Source of the DNA: Accumulibacter sp003538495
Lineage (GTDB): Bacteria > Pseudomonadota > Gammaproteobacteria > Burkholderiales > Rhodocyclaceae
Direction of reading: 5' to 3'
DNA: 64,000 nucleotides
NCBI RefSeq assembly: GCF_029255145.1
Contig: NZ_JAPUVQ010000096.1
Location: forward strand, 1-64,000
The position numbers were made by a program, and so were the translations under genes. The notes beneath the pieces were generated by a model that worked only from the letters and a program-made list of their open reading frames with translations, ran no database searches and was not told the origin of the DNA. Below are positions 61,235-64,000 of the stretch, in pieces (position 1 is the stretch's first letter; the number at the start of each line of letters is the position of its first letter).

Positions 61235-63724
61235 CTACTCCTGCACGCGCGTCGCCAACCCCTGGCTGCCGCCAGGGCGCCAGCGTTTGAGGAGCAGCGA
61301 GTTCGAGACTACCGAGACTGAACTCATCGCCATGGCGGCGCCGGCGATGACCGGATTGAGCATGCCCAACGCCGCCAGCGGTATGCCGAGAACGTTGTAG
61401 ATAAAGGCGCAGAAGAGATTCTGCCTGATTTTCCTCAGCGTCGCACGCGAAAGCGTGATCGCGTCGGCAATTCCGTGCAGATCGCCGCGCACCAGCGTCA
61501 CGTCTGCGGCCGATATCGCCGCGTCCGACCCGGCGCCGATGGCGAAGCTGACATCAGCCGCGGCTAGCGCCGGCGCATCGTTGATGCCGTCGCCGACCAT
61601 GGCCACGACCGCACCACCGTTCTTCAGCGCATTGACCGCCGCTGCCTTCTCGCCGGGGAGTACGCCGGCCCGGAAATCATCGATGCCGGCGTCGTTGGCG
61701 ACCGCGGCGGCTGTTGCCTGATGGTCGCCGGTCAGCATCACCACCCTAATGCCCATCGCCTTGAGGCGGCCCACGGCAGCACTTGAGGTGGCGCGCAAGG
61801 GGTCGGCGATCGCCAGCACTGCCAGGACGACGCCCGCATCGCCGCCCATGGCGTCGCCCGCGTCACGGCCCTCATCATCTTGCCTGTCGTGCTCCCTGCC
61901 GACCTCCGCCAGGACCACGACGGTTTTGCCGGCGCGTTGCAACTGCCCGATCAGCTTCTCCGGCAAGGTCAGGCCGGCAAAAGCATCGGCGGCACCAAGC
62001 CGAAGCAGGCGCCCGCCGACCCGACCGGTCACTCCCCGACCGGGAATGGCCCGAAACTGCTCGACCACCGGCGGGGCAAGCCCGCTGGCCTGCGCTTTCT
62101 GGAGAATCGCCCGCCCCAGTGGATGTTCGGAACCCTGTTCGAGAGCGGCCGCCAGCAGCAGCGCTTCGTCAGCCGACGTTGCCAGGGGCAGGACGTCGGT
62201 CAGCAGTGGTTCGCCGCTGGTCAGCGTACCGGTCTTGTCTACGGCCAGCACCGCGATTTTCTCGGCACGTTCCAACGCCTCGGCGTTCTTGACCAGGATC
62301 CCCGCAGCGGCACCCCTGCCAGTGGCGACCATGATCGCTGTCGGCGTCGCCAGTCCGAGCGCGCAGGGGCAGGCAATCACCAGTACCGCCACCGCGTTGA
62401 CCAGCGCTGCGCTGAAGTTGCCGCCGAGCGCCCACCAGCCAAGCAAGGTGCACAAGGCGACGGCGCAGACGACCGGCACGAAGACCGCCGAGATCCGGTC
62501 GGCGAGTCGCTGCACCGGCGCTTTCGATCCCTGCGCCTCGGCGACCATCCGGATGATACCGGCCAGCAGGGTTTGCTCGCCGACGCCGCTGGCCCGGCAG
62601 CGCAGCATACCCTCGCCGTTGGCGGTCGCCGCGAATACGCGATCACCAGCCTGTTTGGTGAGCGGCATGCTTTCGCCGGTAAGCATCGCTTCATTGACGC
62701 TCGACGAGCCATCGATCACTTCGCCATCGACCGGCAGGCTCTCGCCGGGGCGGACGATGAAGACGTCGCCGGGGATCAGCAGGGCGGCGTCGACGTCGAT
62801 CAACTGGCCGTCGCGCTCGACGCGCGCGGTTTTTGGCTGCAGCCGAACGAGCGTCTCGATGGCGTCGGTGGTCCTGGCCTTGGCCCGCGCCTCGAGCAAT
62901 TTGCCGAGCAGCACCAACGTAATCACCGCTGCCGACGCCTCGAAGTATACGTGCAGGTCGGTGGCGCCGGAGACCGTGACCACCAGACTGAAGCCGTAGG
63001 CCATGGTCGTTCCGAGCGCGACCAGTACGTCCATGTTTGCCCCGCCGCCGCGCAAGGCCTTCCACGCACCCGCGTAAAAACGCGCGCCGATCCAGAACTG
63101 CACCGGCGTTGCCAGCACCAGTTGCAGCCAGCGCGGCAGGACGTCGTGCTGATCGTGAGCGCCGGCACCGAACATGGTGAGCATTGGTGCGGCCAGCGGC
63201 AGCGTCAGCGCCGCCGCAATCCAGAAGCGGCGCAATTCGGCGCGCTCGGCGGTGACCTTTCCGGCCTTTTCAAGCGCGCGCGACTGATCGTCGGCCAGGC
63301 GCCCGACAAAGCCCGCACGTTTGACGGCAGCCAGCAGCAGCACCGGATCGGCGACTCCGGGAAGATAGCGGACGCTCGCCCGCTCGCTGGCCAGATTGAC
63401 TACCGCTTCGACACCGGGCAGACGATTGAGCAGCTTCTCGAGCCGCGTCGAGCAGGCGGCGCAGCTCATCCCGTCGATGGCCAGTTCGAGCGTCCGCGGC
63501 GGCACGCTGAAACCGGCTTTCGCTATCGCCGCGACGACCTGTTGGGAATTGCTTGCGCCATCCGACAGGTCGACCCGCGCGCGCTCGCTGGCCAGGTTGA
63601 CGGTGGCCGTGACACCCGGCAGGCGGTTGAGGACCTTCTCGATCCGCGCCGCGCAGGCAGCGCAGCTCATGCCGCTGATCGGCAGGTCGAGGTGCTGGCT
63701 GGAGTTCGTGGTCTGGTCAGTCAT
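61235..63724 (-). CDS. copA: Copper-exporting P1B-type ATPase
   Basis: 829 residues. Two N-terminal HMA domains, each with GMSCAACxxRxEK (about residues 18-30 and 88-100). Eight membrane helices include the CPC metal gate in VIACPCALGLATPTAIMV near 455. The phosphorylation site DKTGTLTSGEP is near 497 and the hinge GDGINDAPALAAADVSFAIG is C-terminal. It pumps Cu+ out of the cytoplasm. A charged insertion in the nucleotide-binding domain (EVGREHDRQDDEGRDAGD) is unusual but lies in a loop. Confidence 0.95.
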   Translation of the reverse strand: MTDQTTNSSQHLDLPISGMSCAACAARIEKVLNRLPGVTATVNLASERARVDLSDGASNSQQVVAAIAKAGFSVPPRTLELAIDGMSCAACSTRLEKLLNRLPGVEAVVNLASERASVRYLPGVADPVLLLAAVKRAGFVGRLADDQSRALEKAGKVTAERAELRRFWIAAALTLPLAAPMLTMFGAGAHDQHDVLPRWLQLVLATPVQFWIGARFYAGAWKALRGGGANMDVLVALGTTMAYGFSLVVTVSGATDLHVYFEASAAVITLVLLGKLLEARAKARTTDAIETLVRLQPKTARVERDGQLIDVDAALLIPGDVFIVRPGESLPVDGEVIDGSSSVNEAMLTGESMPLTKQAGDRVFAATANGEGMLRCRASGVGEQTLLAGIIRMVAEAQGSKAPVQRLADRISAVFVPVVCAVALCTLLGWWALGGNFSAALVNAVAVLVIACPCALGLATPTAIMVATGRGAAAGILVKNAEALERAEKIAVLAVDKTGTLTSGEPLLTDVLPLATSADEALLLAAALEQGSEHPLGRAILQKAQASGLAPPVVEQFRAIPGRGVTGRVGGRLLRLGAADAFAGLTLPEKLIGQLQRAGKTVVVLAEVGREHDRQDDEGRDAGDAMGGDAGVVLAVLAIADPLRATSSAAVGRLKAMGIRVVMLTGDHQATAAAVANDAGIDDFRAGVLPGEKAAAVNALKNGGAVVAMVGDGINDAPALAAADVSFAIGAGSDAAISAADVTLVRGDLHGIADAITLSRATLRKIRQNLFCAFIYNVLGIPLAALGMLNPVIAGAAMAMSSVSVVSNSLLLKRWRPGGSQGLATRVQE

Positions 63725-63758
63725 TGTCGCCCAGGGATCGGGAGGTCAAGCAAGCGTA

Positions 63759-63998
63759 TCAGCTGGCGTCGGGCCAGCTCCGGAAAGCCAGTCGGGCCAG
63801 GCCGATCAGGCCCCAGACACCGAAGGCGAGAATCAGCAGCCCGGATACGACGCGCAGCGCCGGCCGGTGCGCGTAGGCCTGCAGCCGGGTGGCAAGCAGG
63901 CCCGCGAGCAGCAGGTTGGGCAGGGTACCGGCGCCGAACGCCAGCATCAGGCCGGCTCCGTGCCAGGCCGAACCACTGGTCAAGGCAGTGGCCAACGC
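63759..63998 (-). CDS. TauE/SafE-like membrane protein, C-terminal end only
   Basis: About 80 residues; the frame stays open to the right edge, so the N-terminus is outside. Two hydrophobic helices are visible (GAGLMLAFGAGTLPNLLLAG and VVSGLLILAFGVWGLIGLAR). FGAGTLPNLLLAGLLA matches the end of the UreH/DsbD-type sulfite exporter TauE/SafE group (COG2836). Members beside copA are linked to copper handling and cytochrome oxidase assembly. It shares strand with copA, which begins 34 bp beyond. Confidence 0.7.
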   Translation of the reverse strand, partial: ALATALTSGSAWHGAGLMLAFGAGTLPNLLLAGLLATRLQAYAHRPALRVVSGLLILAFGVWGLIGLARLAFRSWPDAS

Positions 63999-64000
63999 AC

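Overview
The window is GC-rich chromosomal DNA of a betaproteobacterium. The rpsF-priB-rpsR-rplI-dnaB block, the betaproteobacterial fatty-acid oxidation genes, the imuA-imuB pair beside lexA, a full Pst phosphate importer with a PhoX phosphatase, and a glycogen cluster together fit Rhodocyclales. The overall flavour is that of 'Candidatus Accumulibacter' (polyphosphate and glycogen accumulators). That taxonomic assignment is an inference from gene content; no marker gene was compared.

Layout. 1-3456: a giant secreted RTX protein with an embedded lipase, running off the left edge. 3556-3969: a broken IS1595-type transposase. 3992-5839: an Atm1-type ABC exporter. 5934-12879: a PsrA-type TetR regulator followed by fadE, a thiolase, a FadJ-like multifunctional enzyme and a YciA thioesterase. 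12982-14292: a FadL porin. 14392-18134: a second beta-oxidation operon (fadB, fadA). The two beta-oxidation operons carry the same operator at the same place in their promoters, so the window contains both a regulator and two of its likely targets.

18227-26727: mixed housekeeping genes (DUF2802, SPOR, TPR, RidA, RecG, a chemoreceptor, a methyltransferase, a frameshifted small membrane protein and a hydrolase). 27147-30871: pstSCAB. 31098-33880: a zinc/manganese ABC importer. 34132-37681: two small possible DNA-binding or antitoxin-like proteins, the Tat-exported phosphatase PhoX and an ECF sigma factor. 38040-39158: alanine dehydrogenase. 39159-40366: a 1.2-kb gene-poor stretch with a decayed SNF2 helicase fragment and a large hairpin. 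40367-45092: a DUF3422 protein, then the ribosomal/priB/dnaB block. 45144-48434: a transglutaminase-fold protein that has lost its catalytic triad, a PIN-PhoH ATPase and a peroxiredoxin. 48575-51379: the SOS operon lexA-imuA-imuB. 51463-51864: bacteriohemerythrin. 52215-59700: glycogen metabolism (pgi, pgm, glgC, glgA) followed by DUF1015. 59785-64000: selD, a copper chaperone, CopA and the end of a TauE/SafE-like membrane protein.

How the genes work together: FadL imports long-chain fatty acids and the two fad operons oxidise them under one acyl-responsive repressor. Pst and PhoX supply phosphate. Pgi, Pgm, GlgC and GlgA turn hexose phosphate into glycogen. These are the carbon and phosphate fluxes of a phosphate-accumulating lifestyle. 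No rRNA, tRNA, CRISPR array or complete mobile element was recognised.
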